64,000 bases of DNA, from the NCBI RefSeq assembly GCF_028750675.1, contig NZ_JAQQPZ010000013.1, positions 179,813 to 243,812 of the forward strand. The letters are read 5' to 3'. Below are positions 25,684 through 35,056 of this stretch, one piece after another. Under the pieces are notes generated by a model, which searched no databases, had not been told where the DNA came from, and saw only the letters and a program-made list of their open reading frames with translations. Each line of letters starts with the position of its first letter. Position 1 is the first letter of the stretch. Made by a program: the position numbers and the translations under genes. Source of the DNA: Shewanella metallivivens (GTDB lineage Bacteria; Pseudomonadota; Gammaproteobacteria; Enterobacterales; Shewanellaceae).

Positions 25684-27252
25684 ATGCAGTTACTCTCTCG
25701 CAGTACCTTTACACCATTCATGATTGGCACCAGCCTTTTACTCGCAGCTTGTGGCGGCGGAGGCTCCTCAGGTGGCGATGATATCGATATCGGCTCAACC
25801 GCACCGCAATGGGTTGAGGGGCAATTTGCTAGCTACTCAAGCCTGGCAAATCAATGCACAGCCTCTCTGACTCAAAAATTATGGTTACGCTCATGGAGCA
25901 ACGATACTTACCTTTGGTATGACGAAATCATCGATCGAGATCCTGCACCATACAGTGTTGCGGAGTATTTTGATCTGCTCAAAACAGAAGAATTATCAGA
26001 CACAGGTAACTTAAAAGATAACTTCCACTTTTCGATGTCGACTGAAGAATGGGACTTACTCAACGGCTCAGGTGCTTCAGTGGGTTATGGTATGACCTTA
26101 AGCTTACGCCAAGCGTCAACTGGCGTAAGCAGACAGGTCACCGTTGCTTATAATGAACCCAATACCCCTGCCAGTGATGCCGATGTCAGCCGAGGGGCAA
26201 TCATTGTCTCGGTAGATGGTGTTGATGTGGCAACCGCCAATGATAGCGACAGCATTGACACCCTTAATGCCGGTTTATTTCCTAGCGAAAGCGGTAAGCA
26301 AACCGAGTTTGTCGTGCGTGATTTAAATGCCCAAACCGACCGTAGTGTCACCTTAACTGCCGGTACCGTAGTATCAACGCCTGTACAAAATACCAAAACC
26401 ATTACGACCGACAGCGGCAAAGTGGGCTATTTACAATTTAACTCGCACATCGCCACAGCTGAAAAAGGTTTATATGATGCAATGACCACATTAAGCAATG
26501 CGCAAGTTGATGATTTAGTGATAGATATACGCTATAACGGCGGCGGATTATTAGCCATTGCCAGCCAATTAGCGTACATGGTAGCTGGCGACACGGCGAC
26601 CAATAACCGTGTATTTGAACGCACCAGCTTTAACGACAAATACCCAACGATTGACCCAGTAACAGGGCAAACGTTAACACCAATGCCGTTTTACTCGGAA
26701 TCTCTTGGGTTTAACACTTCATTACTCAGAGGCGGCGTATCATTACCCACATTAAACCTTAATCGAGTCTTTGTATTAACTACACCAGACACTTGCTCTG
26801 CCAGTGAAGCGTTAATGAATGCCCTGCGTGGTATTGACATTGAGGTCATTCAACTCGGTGATACCACCTGTGGTAAACCTTACGGTTTTTACCCTACTGA
26901 CAATTGCGACACAACCTACTTTACCATTCAATTTAAAGGAGTAAATGACAAAGGCTTTGGTGAGTATTCAGATGGGTTTGTCCCATCAACGAACCCAACT
27001 GTCGACAGTGAAGTGCCAGGTTGTATGCTAGACGATGACCTGACTCATGCTTTAGGTGATAGTGATGAAACACTGTTAAGTGCGGCGCTGTATTACCGTG
27101 ACAACAATAGCTGTCCGGCAACCGCAACGGCGATAGCCCGTGCACCCGCCAAAAACACCTTTATTGACCCAGGCTTTATGTTACAAGACACCCGCAATCA
27201 AAATGTGCTGATTAATAACCGTATTTTAACGCCGCAGGCTATGGAGCAATAA
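25684..27252 (+). CDS. S41-family peptidase, lipoprotein
   Basis: A 522-residue lipoprotein: lipobox LAAC (C22) followed by a Gly-rich linker (GGGGSSGG). A PDZ-like region covers about 120-230 (SRGAIIVSVDGVDV). The protease domain has DLVIDIRYNGGG and the nucleophile Ser372 in TCSASEAL, as in carboxyl-terminal processing proteases; the usual Lys partner cannot be assigned by eye. The C-terminal region holds several Cys (CMLDDD, CPATATA). It probably acts in the periplasm or on the cell surface. The last base of its stop codon is the first base of the next gene's start. Confidence 0.85.
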   Translation: MQLLSRSTFTPFMIGTSLLLAACGGGGSSGGDDIDIGSTAPQWVEGQFASYSSLANQCTASLTQKLWLRSWSNDTYLWYDEIIDRDPAPYSVAEYFDLLKTEELSDTGNLKDNFHFSMSTEEWDLLNGSGASVGYGMTLSLRQASTGVSRQVTVAYNEPNTPASDADVSRGAIIVSVDGVDVATANDSDSIDTLNAGLFPSESGKQTEFVVRDLNAQTDRSVTLTAGTVVSTPVQNTKTITTDSGKVGYLQFNSHIATAEKGLYDAMTTLSNAQVDDLVIDIRYNGGGLLAIASQLAYMVAGDTATNNRVFERTSFNDKYPTIDPVTGQTLTPMPFYSESLGFNTSLLRGGVSLPTLNLNRVFVLTTPDTCSASEALMNALRGIDIEVIQLGDTTCGKPYGFYPTDNCDTTYFTIQFKGVNDKGFGEYSDGFVPSTNPTVDSEVPGCMLDDDLTHALGDSDETLLSAALYYRDNNSCPATATAIARAPAKNTFIDPGFMLQDTRNQNVLINNRILTPQAMEQ

Positions 27253-27641
27253 TGCGTAAACCACTCATAGGGCTCATTGGCATGGTACTCATAACGGGTT
27301 GTGTCGCGACAGCAAGCGAGGAGCCCTCTTTGCCACAAGCTGCAACGCTAACTAACCCAAGTGTGCAGACCCACGCCGAGTTACAACAAGCAATAGCAAG
27401 CTTGTTGGGTGCCAGTAGTGTAGTGATTAGCGACAATGCCTTTACGCAATACAGCCAGGAAGTGATTGAGCGCGCACCGCACAAAGATGCCAACGGGTTA
27501 TTGATCATGGGCCGCAGCACTGACATACCTGACGCGGTTCAGTTATTAAAACAAGGTGATAGCTGCCTATTGCAACATGTGCAAAGCGGTAAAACGGCAA
27601 CATTATCGCTAGTACGTTGTAAGCTTGAAGACACGCAATAG
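27252..27641 (+). CDS. small lipoprotein coupled to the S41 peptidase
   Basis: A 129-residue lipoprotein with lipobox ITGC (C17). Not recognised beyond that. It has two Cys (about 109 and 123) in a C-terminal part ending CLLQHVQSGKTATLSLVRCKLED. The start overlaps the stop of the S41 gene by one base (TAATG), so the two are translationally coupled and the product may be an inhibitor, chaperone or accessory factor of the protease; that is inference. Confidence 0.7.
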   Translation: MRKPLIGLIGMVLITGCVATASEEPSLPQAATLTNPSVQTHAELQQAIASLLGASSVVISDNAFTQYSQEVIERAPHKDANGLLIMGRSTDIPDAVQLLKQGDSCLLQHVQSGKTATLSLVRCKLEDTQ

Positions 27642-27676
27642 CAGCACATTGAGTGTTTGATTTAAGCTAATACAAT

Positions 27677-27714
27677 AAGGCCAGAACATATTAACCATAT
27701 GCTCTGGCCTTTTT
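27677..27714 (+). terminator. terminator of the S41 peptidase operon
   Basis: AAGGCCAGA (27677-27685) pairs with TCTGGCCTT (27703-27711), with a further CATAT/ATATG stem inside, and is followed by T residues. Confidence 0.85.
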
Positions 27715-27946
27715 ATTATGCGTTAATTCATTTCACTGAACTGTACTTCACTAAACTGTTCACTCACGACAGCGTAATACTATTCCATCGTTCATTCGCC
27801 ACCGAACACAACAATGAAACCACTTCGCCGGATTATATAACCAAACGAATAATACTAAGAACATCCCGCATTAGAGAGCTTGCCCTCAACAGCCTAAAAC
27901 GTGATAAAATCTCGCCCTACTCACTTTAACCAAACAAGGTCATGCA

Positions 27947-28198
27947 ATGAATCCGATTATTGCCATCTTAAAAGAACACCAGGTCACTGACGCTCAAATT
28001 ACCGAGCTTTTCCAGGCATTAACTGAAAATCCATTTGCTGCAATGGCAACCATTGGCCAATTAGGTATTCCACCAGAAAAGCTGCAACAGTTGATGGCCC
28101 TTGTGATGCAAAACCCAGCATTAATCAAAGAAGCCGTGGTTGAGCTGGGCTTAGATTTCTCGAAAGTTGAAGCAGCAAAAGCGCAATTGCAGCAGTAA
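27947..28198 (+). CDS. DUF2999 family protein
   Basis: An 83-residue helical, acidic protein beginning MNPIIAILKEHQVTDAQI and ending in ELGLDFSKVEAAKAQL. The wording matches DUF2999, a small family found in Shewanella and Vibrio whose role is unknown. It has no signal or membrane segment and is followed directly by a strong terminator, so it is a one-gene unit. Confidence 0.85.
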   Translation: MNPIIAILKEHQVTDAQITELFQALTENPFAAMATIGQLGIPPEKLQQLMALVMQNPALIKEAVVELGLDFSKVEAAKAQLQQ

Positions 28199-28231
28199 GA
28201 GTTACGAAAGCTAATAGTTTATTTCAGTTAA

Positions 28232-28269
28232 AAAAAACGACCTGTGTCTTACGACACAGGTCGTTTTTT
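28232..28269 (+). terminator. terminator of the DUF2999 gene
   Basis: A perfect 17-bp stem (28232-28248 with 28253-28269) around a TTAC loop, ending in six T. One of the strongest terminators in the window. Confidence 0.92.
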
Positions 28270-28375
28270 CGCATTTGCCCTAAACAACCTTGCCTCTCAA
28301 ACCAAAAGCTTAACTAATACTTACAAGTGGGTTACAATAATTTTACATTAAAATACTGTACATGGATGTTTTAGA

Positions 28376-31300
28376 ATGGATTTGTTTCGCACTATAACCT
28401 TATTAAGTTTAACTTTTATATTTCTCGTCCCAACAAAAGCGTCAGAGTTAGTGAATGACCCTTTGTATCCGGATCAATGGTATTTAAATGGAAGTGAAGG
28501 TCCTAATGGCGGTTCCTTTGGCATTGGATTTAATCATTATTTAGAGTCAAGAATAACTGCTACTGACGAAAATATTACCTTCATTATTGGTCAAGGAATA
28601 AAGTTTGATCACGAAGATATTAAAAGCTCTATGTGGGTTAATCCTGATGAAATTATAAATAACAATATAGATGATGATTTAAATGGTTATATTGATGATA
28701 TCCATGGTGTGAATATCACTAAAAAAAATGGTGACATTTCTGACTATTATGGCTTAGGTACAGAAATGGCTTCACTTATATCTGCAGAGTATGATAATTA
28801 TACAGGAATAGCTGGGATAAGTAATGTTGCCAAAGTTGCTTCTTGTATATTTGCTGATGAAAATGGCGGTACTATAGAAAACTTTGATAAATGTGTAGAT
28901 TACATCATATACCTTAAAGAGGTAAAACAACAAAAGATATCCTCTGTTGTATTAACTTTTGGGATAAACTTATTTGAACAGTACGATGCAATAGCAAAAG
29001 TAAAACCTGTATTTGAAAAATTAAATGATGCTGAAATATTAGTAATATCACCAATGAGAGGTGAGATTGATCAATATTTTTTTGCGGCAAACTTGGATCT
29101 AGGCTTGGATTTCCCGGGAGCCTATTTATTACCAAATGTAATTACCATTTCAGGAAGAGGAACAAACGGTAATTATTATGGGTACGGGGCTAACAGTATT
29201 AGTACAACTGCACCAGCTAATTATTTATTAACAGCGAGTATTAATAAAAAACACGAAAAAAGTGAACAGTTTGATTTTTTATTTGATCAAAATGATATAC
29301 CAACATCGCAATTAAACAATGTATCTATATCTACTGAAAAATACTATACAGGAAATAGCTCTTGGGAAGTTTATTCTGGAGATATCGATTCCTTTATTGA
29401 GCTTCCACCTATAAACCTAGAACAATATCAAGGCAAAGAAATTTTATTCTCATTTTACACACTTAACTTATCAGAACGTTGGATAAATTTAGACTATTAT
29501 GATGAGTCAATTTCAAGTTGGTTACCAATGGGGTCATTTTTTATGCCAAGTAAGCAGTGGCAATCAATAAGTAGTATTGTTTCAGTACATGAAGACATTG
29601 GTGAGAAACTTAAAACGCTAAAATTAAGGTTAGGTTATCCGGCTGGAATTGTTAATGATACTTATCATGCTACTACTGCTTATATTGATGAAATAACAAT
29701 TTCAGATCCAAATTTAAGCACAGAAAGTGATGGATATCGTTATGCTTCAGGAACTGCGTTAGCTGCGGCTCAAGTTGCGGGAGCAATATCACTCTTAAAC
29801 TCAATAAATGATTTAGCCCCTTGGGAAGTGAGAAATTTAATCATTTCTTCTGGTGAACTAGTCAACGAAGATCTATCTATCCCAAGTCACCAAAGAACAA
29901 TATCAAATAAAATATTGCAAATTTACGGAAGTAACGAAAATGGTTTACTTAACTGTAAAGATCAGTATATACATAAACGTATATACCCTACTACAGAACG
30001 ATGGATAGCTAGAGCTATTGGTGATGAACTAATAATAAAAGGTATTCATATAAATTGTAATAAAAGTAATGGACCTTTGACTATAATAGATGAGTTTAAT
30101 AATAAATCATATAAATCTGTAGATAATGGAGTTTATCCGGATCTTATTAGCGATGATGGTTATAACATTACTAAGTTAAGCTTTGACGAGGTTGGAGTCC
30201 ATAATTTAAAAATTGACACTGATAACGATCTCAAAGTACTTGCTTTACAAAAGTACCACCCCCCAAAAAAGGTTCCACTTATCACTAAGGATGATAGGTA
30301 CTCAACAAGAATAGATAAAACACCATTTCATATTAATATTGGAGGTGTAAAAACATCAACTTGCTTATTAAATAATATGGAAGTTGGTAACCTAATGTTA
30401 TCCAGTCAGTACTATGAAGATGAATTCATTTTTGATAGCCCAAAATGTGCCCCAGAATTTGATAGCCAACTAATAAATGATATTAACAATAGACCTTCTC
30501 AAGTTGTTCAGAAGCCTAAATCACATAAAAACATAAAAACAACAGCATTTACTGAAAGTAGTGATGACATAAAAAACTCAACCACTGAGGTTGAGAGTAA
30601 AACATACTTCAATAATATATCGGATATATCTGAAGATAATATTTATATATATACTCACCAAAAGAACACAACCTATAGTGAAGAATTATTACTATTTAGC
30701 TCTGAATATAGAATACTTGGTGAAGAAGGTGAACGAACATACATTGTTAAAATAAAAAATAATGAAACCACATTAGAAGAATTTACTGCCGATATTCAAG
30801 CTATATTTTTCGAAAAGAACTCTACTATAGTTCTTAGCTATTCAAATGTTTCAAAAAACCTTTATTCTTTAATAGAAAACCGCGGGATAAGAATAGGGAA
30901 AGACTATAACCAGTTCATATCAGGAGACTTTGAAAATGAAGTTTCTTACATCTTCAAAGTAAACGATGGTGTTAATAGTCCTCCTGAGCAAGTACAGTTT
31001 GACGTTGACATTGCTGATGAAAAAATAGAACTGAATAATTTATTTAATGACATTGACAATGACACTCTATTTTTTATAGACAATACTAATAATGATAATT
31101 TTAAAATTGATCGCCTTGGTACAATGTCACTAACCAACAATGCATTGTCAGAAAGCAGTTACATTATCAATGTTGAGGTGTCAGATGGTGAAGAGTCAAT
31201 TAATGCTTATATAACCATCAATAACAAGTCAAAAACAAACATACCACCAAAATTAAAAACTAATACTTTTGAAATTTATACTAGCGAACAATTCAACATA

Positions 31301-31945
31301 AATCTATATGACTATATAGAGAACGTTGAAGATGAAGTAGTAGTAATAAACCCTATCAACCTACCCCCAAAGATTACAATTTCATCTGGAGTGTTATCAG
31401 GTACATTATTTAAGGATGACAAACCATTAGATAACATTGTAACAATATCTATTACAGATGAAGTAAATATAGTTACGGAGTTATTATACTTTAATTTAAT
31501 ATACAAAAACCATTTACCACAAGTGAAAAGTGATATAAGCAATATAACCTTAGTAGAAAACACTTCATTAACACTATACTTATCAAGCTACTTTGATGAT
31601 ATAGATAACGACGAACTCCAATTTACGACTTCATCATCAGCCGCCTCTATCATAACAAGTTCTTCGGGGGAAGTAGTAATGAATATTAAATCAAATATTA
31701 TCGGGAATCATAACATTGATATTAGTATAGATGATTCCAATGGAGGGGTTATACAATACAGTATTTCATTAACAATAATAGAAAATTCTACTACTCCAAC
31801 GGAACCTGTAGAAGTTGATAGTGATAAAAAAAGTGGTGGCGGAAGTTTGAGCCACTACTTATTAATGTTATTACTAATTATATCTATTGCTAGAAATAAA
31901 AAACATTCAGCTTTATTATTAAATAACATATCAATAATTAAATAA
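28376..31945 (+). CDS. subtilisin-like (S8) protein with lost catalytic triad, cadherin-like repeats and GlyGly-CTERM
   Basis: An 1189-residue secreted protein. The signal peptide is about 1-23. Residues 24-515 follow the S8 fold (NPDEIINNNIDDDLNGYIDD, GIAGIS, SGTALAAAQVAGA) but each catalytic position is changed: Asp of the DTG motif is Gly72 (IIGQG), His of GHGTHVAG is Leu127 (GLGTEMAS) and Ser of GTSMA is Ala461 (GTALA). A jelly-roll-like insert lies at about 320-445. Cadherin/Ig-like repeats with FDDIDND-type loops fill about 870-1145. The end is a GlyGly-CTERM signal: GGGSLS, a hydrophobic stretch, then RNKKH, which rhombosortase usually cuts before type II secretion. The gene is clearly richer in AT than its neighbours. 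It is probably a surface binding protein, not a protease. Confidence 0.85.
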   Translation: MDLFRTITLLSLTFIFLVPTKASELVNDPLYPDQWYLNGSEGPNGGSFGIGFNHYLESRITATDENITFIIGQGIKFDHEDIKSSMWVNPDEIINNNIDDDLNGYIDDIHGVNITKKNGDISDYYGLGTEMASLISAEYDNYTGIAGISNVAKVASCIFADENGGTIENFDKCVDYIIYLKEVKQQKISSVVLTFGINLFEQYDAIAKVKPVFEKLNDAEILVISPMRGEIDQYFFAANLDLGLDFPGAYLLPNVITISGRGTNGNYYGYGANSISTTAPANYLLTASINKKHEKSEQFDFLFDQNDIPTSQLNNVSISTEKYYTGNSSWEVYSGDIDSFIELPPINLEQYQGKEILFSFYTLNLSERWINLDYYDESISSWLPMGSFFMPSKQWQSISSIVSVHEDIGEKLKTLKLRLGYPAGIVNDTYHATTAYIDEITISDPNLSTESDGYRYASGTALAAAQVAGAISLLNSINDLAPWEVRNLIISSGELVNEDLSIPSHQRTISNKILQIYGSNENGLLNCKDQYIHKRIYPTTERWIARAIGDELIIKGIHINCNKSNGPLTIIDEFNNKSYKSVDNGVYPDLISDDGYNITKLSFDEVGVHNLKIDTDNDLKVLALQKYHPPKKVPLITKDDRYSTRIDKTPFHINIGGVKTSTCLLNNMEVGNLMLSSQYYEDEFIFDSPKCAPEFDSQLINDINNRPSQVVQKPKSHKNIKTTAFTESSDDIKNSTTEVESKTYFNNISDISEDNIYIYTHQKNTTYSEELLLFSSEYRILGEEGERTYIVKIKNNETTLEEFTADIQAIFFEKNSTIVLSYSNVSKNLYSLIENRGIRIGKDYNQFISGDFENEVSYIFKVNDGVNSPPEQVQFDVDIADEKIELNNLFNDIDNDTLFFIDNTNNDNFKIDRLGTMSLTNNALSESSYIINVEVSDGEESINAYITINNKSKTNIPPKLKTNTFEIYTSEQFNINLYDYIENVEDEVVVINPINLPPKITISSGVLSGTLFKDDKPLDNIVTISITDEVNIVTELLYFNLIYKNHLPQVKSDISNITLVENTSLTLYLSSYFDDIDNDELQFTTSSSAASIITSSSGEVVMNIKSNIIGNHNIDISIDDSNGGVIQYSISLTIIENSTTPTEPVEVDSDKKSGGGSLSHYLLMLLLIISIARNKKHSALLLNNISIIK

Positions 31946-32003
31946 AACTAACAATATCAAGAGGTATTGTTAGTTTTAGCCAAAGTAACCTATAACGCTA
32001 GAA

Positions 32004-32492
32004 TCACTCGCCTTCAAAAGCCGTTAGCCAGGTTTTAAGTAATTGGTTTAATGCTGGCACCTCGCTGGTAGATAAACTGGCAACGAGTTTGTGCTGCACT
32101 AATACATGTTGCTCTATCATTGCATCAATCACTGTAAGCCCTTTGTTGGTTAACCCTACTGATACGCTACGGCGGTCTTCTGTGCTATGGGTACGTACAA
32201 TTAACTGCTTAGCTTCAAGCTTATCTAAGCGATGGGTCATGGCGCCCGAGGTGAGCATCATTGACGACAGTAATATCGAAGGCGTTAAGATATATGGCTC
32301 TCCATTTCGTCTTAACGTGGCTAATACATCAAACTCGCCCATGGTTAAGCCAAATTGCTTATGACAAGCCGATATTTCGGCCTCTAGGTGTTTGTGTAAA
32401 CGTAAAAAGCGCCCCAGCAATGCCATAGGCACGGTATCTAAATGGGGCTTTTCTGTCGCCCATTGCGCAACCACTTTATCGACATCTTCCAT
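32004..32492 (-). CDS. MarR-family transcriptional regulator
   Basis: A 162-residue winged-helix regulator. FGLTMGEFDVLATLRRNG leads into the DNA-binding helices, and GAMTHRLDKLEAKQLIVR with the wing HSTEDRRSVSVGLTNKG is the MarR signature. I start at the ATG at 32492; the frame continues to 32534 but the extra residues are basic and unlike the family. It is divergent from the EamA exporter gene 137 bases away and probably controls it in response to a small aromatic or toxic ligand. Confidence 0.88.
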   Translation of the reverse strand: MEDVDKVVAQWATEKPHLDTVPMALLGRFLRLHKHLEAEISACHKQFGLTMGEFDVLATLRRNGEPYILTPSILLSSMMLTSGAMTHRLDKLEAKQLIVRTHSTEDRRSVSVGLTNKGLTVIDAMIEQHVLVQHKLVASLSTSEVPALNQLLKTWLTAFEGE

Positions 32493-32629
32493 GTTCACTC
32501 TCACTTTTACTTTCAATACAAAAAATCTTAACATTAAGATACTTGATAAGAAGCGACTTTACAAAAACAACCTATCAGTCCACACTGTCAACTATCTTTA
32601 CGTGAAGATAAATTAACACCAAGGTATTG

Positions 32630-33523
32630 ATGAACATTTTACTTGCCATGATCCCCGCCTTTTTTTGGGGGACGACATACGCTGTAACCCAATATACATT
32701 GGCAGACTGGCCACCATTATTGCTCAGTGCATTACGCGCATTGCCTGCGGGATTAATATTATTGGCAATAAAACCCAGTCGCCCAGCATCTGCAGACTGG
32801 CCTATTTTATTTAAGCTTGGTGCGATTAATATTGCGGTATTTTTCTGTTTGATATTTGTAATGGCGCTGACGCTACCTTCAGCAATATCTGGAGTGGGTA
32901 TGATATCTGTGCCCGTGTTTGCGATGCTATTTCATTGGGTTATGAACAAAAAGCGTCCTAATGCCTTACAAGCTTGTTGTGGTGCAGTATTAGTCATGCT
33001 TGCGTGGATGTTGTTTGACCCAAGTTCAATAACCCTAAATCCAGTCGGACTCATTGCGATGCTTGCCGCCATAAGCTGTATTATTGTTGGCAGCACCATT
33101 ACCAAAGCGCTTGGCTCACGGATTCATTGGTGGACCATCTTAACCTGGCAACTGATTATTGGCGGGGTGCTGCTTAGTATTGTTTCTGGTGTGCAAGCAC
33201 TTTTGACACCAGAACCCTATACCAATGTGATGAATGAATTTAGTTGGGATAATACTGTCGGTATTATTTGGATTCTTTTGCTCAATACCGTGCTGGGTTA
33301 CAGCATGTACGTGTGGTTATTACAGCGAATGTCGGTGGTCGATTTTACCTTTGGCAGTATCGCTAATCCCATCGCAGGTATCGCCTGTGGCGCAATATTA
33401 TTAAGCGAGACTTACACAACACCGCAATACTTATTGATGGCAGGAATGATATTGGCCTCTATCGCACCGACATTACTTAATGCGCTACTGACAAAGTTAC
33501 GTCACTCTGCATTGATAAAATAA
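32630..33523 (+). CDS. EamA/DMT-family transporter
   Basis: A 297-residue inner-membrane protein with ten hydrophobic segments in two EamA repeats (MIPAFFWGTTYAVTQYTL and the later GYSMYVWLLQRMSVVDFTFGSIANPIAG). Drug/metabolite transporters of this kind export amino acids or other metabolites. I start at the ATG at 32630, with AAGG just upstream, rather than the adjacent TTG at 32627. It is divergent from a MarR regulator, a common pairing for substrate-induced export. Confidence 0.88.
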   Translation: MNILLAMIPAFFWGTTYAVTQYTLADWPPLLLSALRALPAGLILLAIKPSRPASADWPILFKLGAINIAVFFCLIFVMALTLPSAISGVGMISVPVFAMLFHWVMNKKRPNALQACCGAVLVMLAWMLFDPSSITLNPVGLIAMLAAISCIIVGSTITKALGSRIHWWTILTWQLIIGGVLLSIVSGVQALLTPEPYTNVMNEFSWDNTVGIIWILLLNTVLGYSMYVWLLQRMSVVDFTFGSIANPIAGIACGAILLSETYTTPQYLLMAGMILASIAPTLLNALLTKLRHSALIK

Positions 33524-33539
33524 TTATACACGTTGAAAT

Positions 33540-33567
33540 AAAAGGATAAGCAAAGGCTTATCCTTTT
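33540..33567. terminator. bidirectional terminator after the EamA gene
   Basis: AAAAGGATAAGC (33540-33551) pairs perfectly with 33556-33567 around an AAAG loop, between two convergent genes. Confidence 0.85.
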
Positions 33568-33584
33568 GTTTACTCAAATTCGAC

Positions 33585-34106
33585 TTAAATCAACGGCACT
33601 TTATAAGGCATTGTACCTAAATAGTCTTTTTTACCAACATCGACACCGTTATGACGCAATATTGCGTAGGCCGTAGTGATGTGAAAATAGAAATTCGGGA
33701 TCGCATGTTCAATGGCAAATTCATAGCCAGTGAGGTACTTACTTCCCCAACGCGGTTGCGACACGTGTACCTTTTCAGCATGACCAAAGTCCGCCTCACT
33801 AAACCCCTCAAGATAGTTCAGCACAGATGTAATGCGTTGGCGTAACTCCTCTAGTGTGGTTTCACTATCATCATGCGTTGGCACTGAATCCATATGCCCA
33901 GTTAAACGCGCCACCCCGATTTTGGCTGTGTCACAAACAATTTGCACCTGGCGAATAAGATTAAATTGATCGGGTGCTAAGCGAGAGTTCAACAACACTG
34001 CCATATCCACTCTTTTAAGCGCGGCAAAAGCTTCTGCTTTATCAAGAATATGGTTTAAATTATTCAGCATCTTGCTGAATTGCACGACAGTCAGATCGTA
34101 TAGCAT
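33585..34106 (-). CDS. DUF1993 family protein
   Basis: A 173-residue protein beginning MLYDLTVVQFSKMLNNLNHILDKAEAFA. The family is a four-helix DinB-like fold with EFAIEHAIPNFYFHITTAYAILRHNGVDVGKKDYLG near the C-terminus, here with His residues that could bind metal. Function unknown. The ATG at 34106 is chosen because GGAGGG lies seven bases upstream; the frame from 34121 would use that site as coding sequence. Confidence 0.85.
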   Translation of the reverse strand: MLYDLTVVQFSKMLNNLNHILDKAEAFAALKRVDMAVLLNSRLAPDQFNLIRQVQIVCDTAKIGVARLTGHMDSVPTHDDSETTLEELRQRITSVLNYLEGFSEADFGHAEKVHVSQPRWGSKYLTGYEFAIEHAIPNFYFHITTAYAILRHNGVDVGKKDYLGTMPYKVPLI

Positions 34107-34304
34107 GACAAATCCCTCCATTGGGGGTGCAAGCTGTAACGCGTTAGCAATACCACATTAGATTGCAACCAAATCAAATACATTTTTAGCCTGTATTAAC
34201 CACAATAATCCCAGTCATCATCCAACACAATAACCGATTCAAATAACTCATCAATACAGTTATTATATTACTGACAGAACAACATAATTAGGAGCAGTAT
34301 CGCC

Positions 34305-34922
34305 ATGGAAAGAGGCACATTAGTTCGTTGGAACGATGAAAAAGGCTTTGGGTTTATTAAACCTGAAACCAGTAATGATCAAGATGTGTTTATCCATATC
34401 TCTGCGTTAAAGCACATGGCCAGGAAGCCCAAGGTTGGCGATGAGATTGTATTCCATCGAGAAAACCAACCTGACGGAAAAATCAGAGCCATAAAAGCCA
34501 GCATTGAAGGCGTTGCTGTTATTGCTAACCGTCAACACTCATCAACCAATAACACCGCACGAATCACACATAGACCCAGCGAAAGATATCATAATCATCG
34601 CACCAGCAGCCCAATACTCGGCCGTTTACTCATGTTGATCATCTTGCTTGGTGTTGGGATTTTCGGCTATAAGCAATATGAAAAAATGACAGCAGTCCCT
34701 GTGTTAACCAATGCTGATATTGACCAAATGCAATGGCAACCTTCAGTGCCAAATCCAAGCGCTAAAAACCTGCAACCACAATTTAGATGTGAAACCGGTA
34801 AAATACACTGCAGCCAAATGCGCTCATATGCCGAAGCAACCTTTTATAACCGTAACTGTCCAGGTACCAAAATGGATGGTGATCATGACGGCATCCCATG
34901 CGAACAGCAGTTCAATAAATAA
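34305..34922 (+). CDS. cold-shock domain protein with membrane segment and Excalibur domain
   Basis: A 205-residue fusion. Residues 1-67 are a cold-shock domain with RNP1-like KGFGFIKPE and RNP2-like DVFIHIS, which bind single-stranded nucleic acid. A basic, His/Ser-rich linker follows, then one membrane segment (about 107-126). Residues 159-203 form an Excalibur domain with Cys pairs and the DGDHDGIPCE calcium-binding loop. If the cold-shock domain is cytosolic, the Excalibur domain lies in the periplasm. Such fusions occur in gammaproteobacteria; their role is not settled. Confidence 0.88.
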   Translation: MERGTLVRWNDEKGFGFIKPETSNDQDVFIHISALKHMARKPKVGDEIVFHRENQPDGKIRAIKASIEGVAVIANRQHSSTNNTARITHRPSERYHNHRTSSPILGRLLMLIILLGVGIFGYKQYEKMTAVPVLTNADIDQMQWQPSVPNPSAKNLQPQFRCETGKIHCSQMRSYAEATFYNRNCPGTKMDGDHDGIPCEQQFNK

Positions 34923-35056
34923 TTATTATATAATGAACTCATAGAAGGCAGATTCAGATTTAACAGCCGCTTGCTCTAAACTCTTGGTATAAGTTGTTCT
35001 ATTCTTGATCTAAGGCTTTAGGTTCTCACTAGCCTTTACCTATTTTACACTGGTGG

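Noticed and set aside
27699..27929. 76-codon plus-strand frame before the DUF2999 gene
   Set aside because: It starts inside the terminator of the previous operon and resembles nothing.
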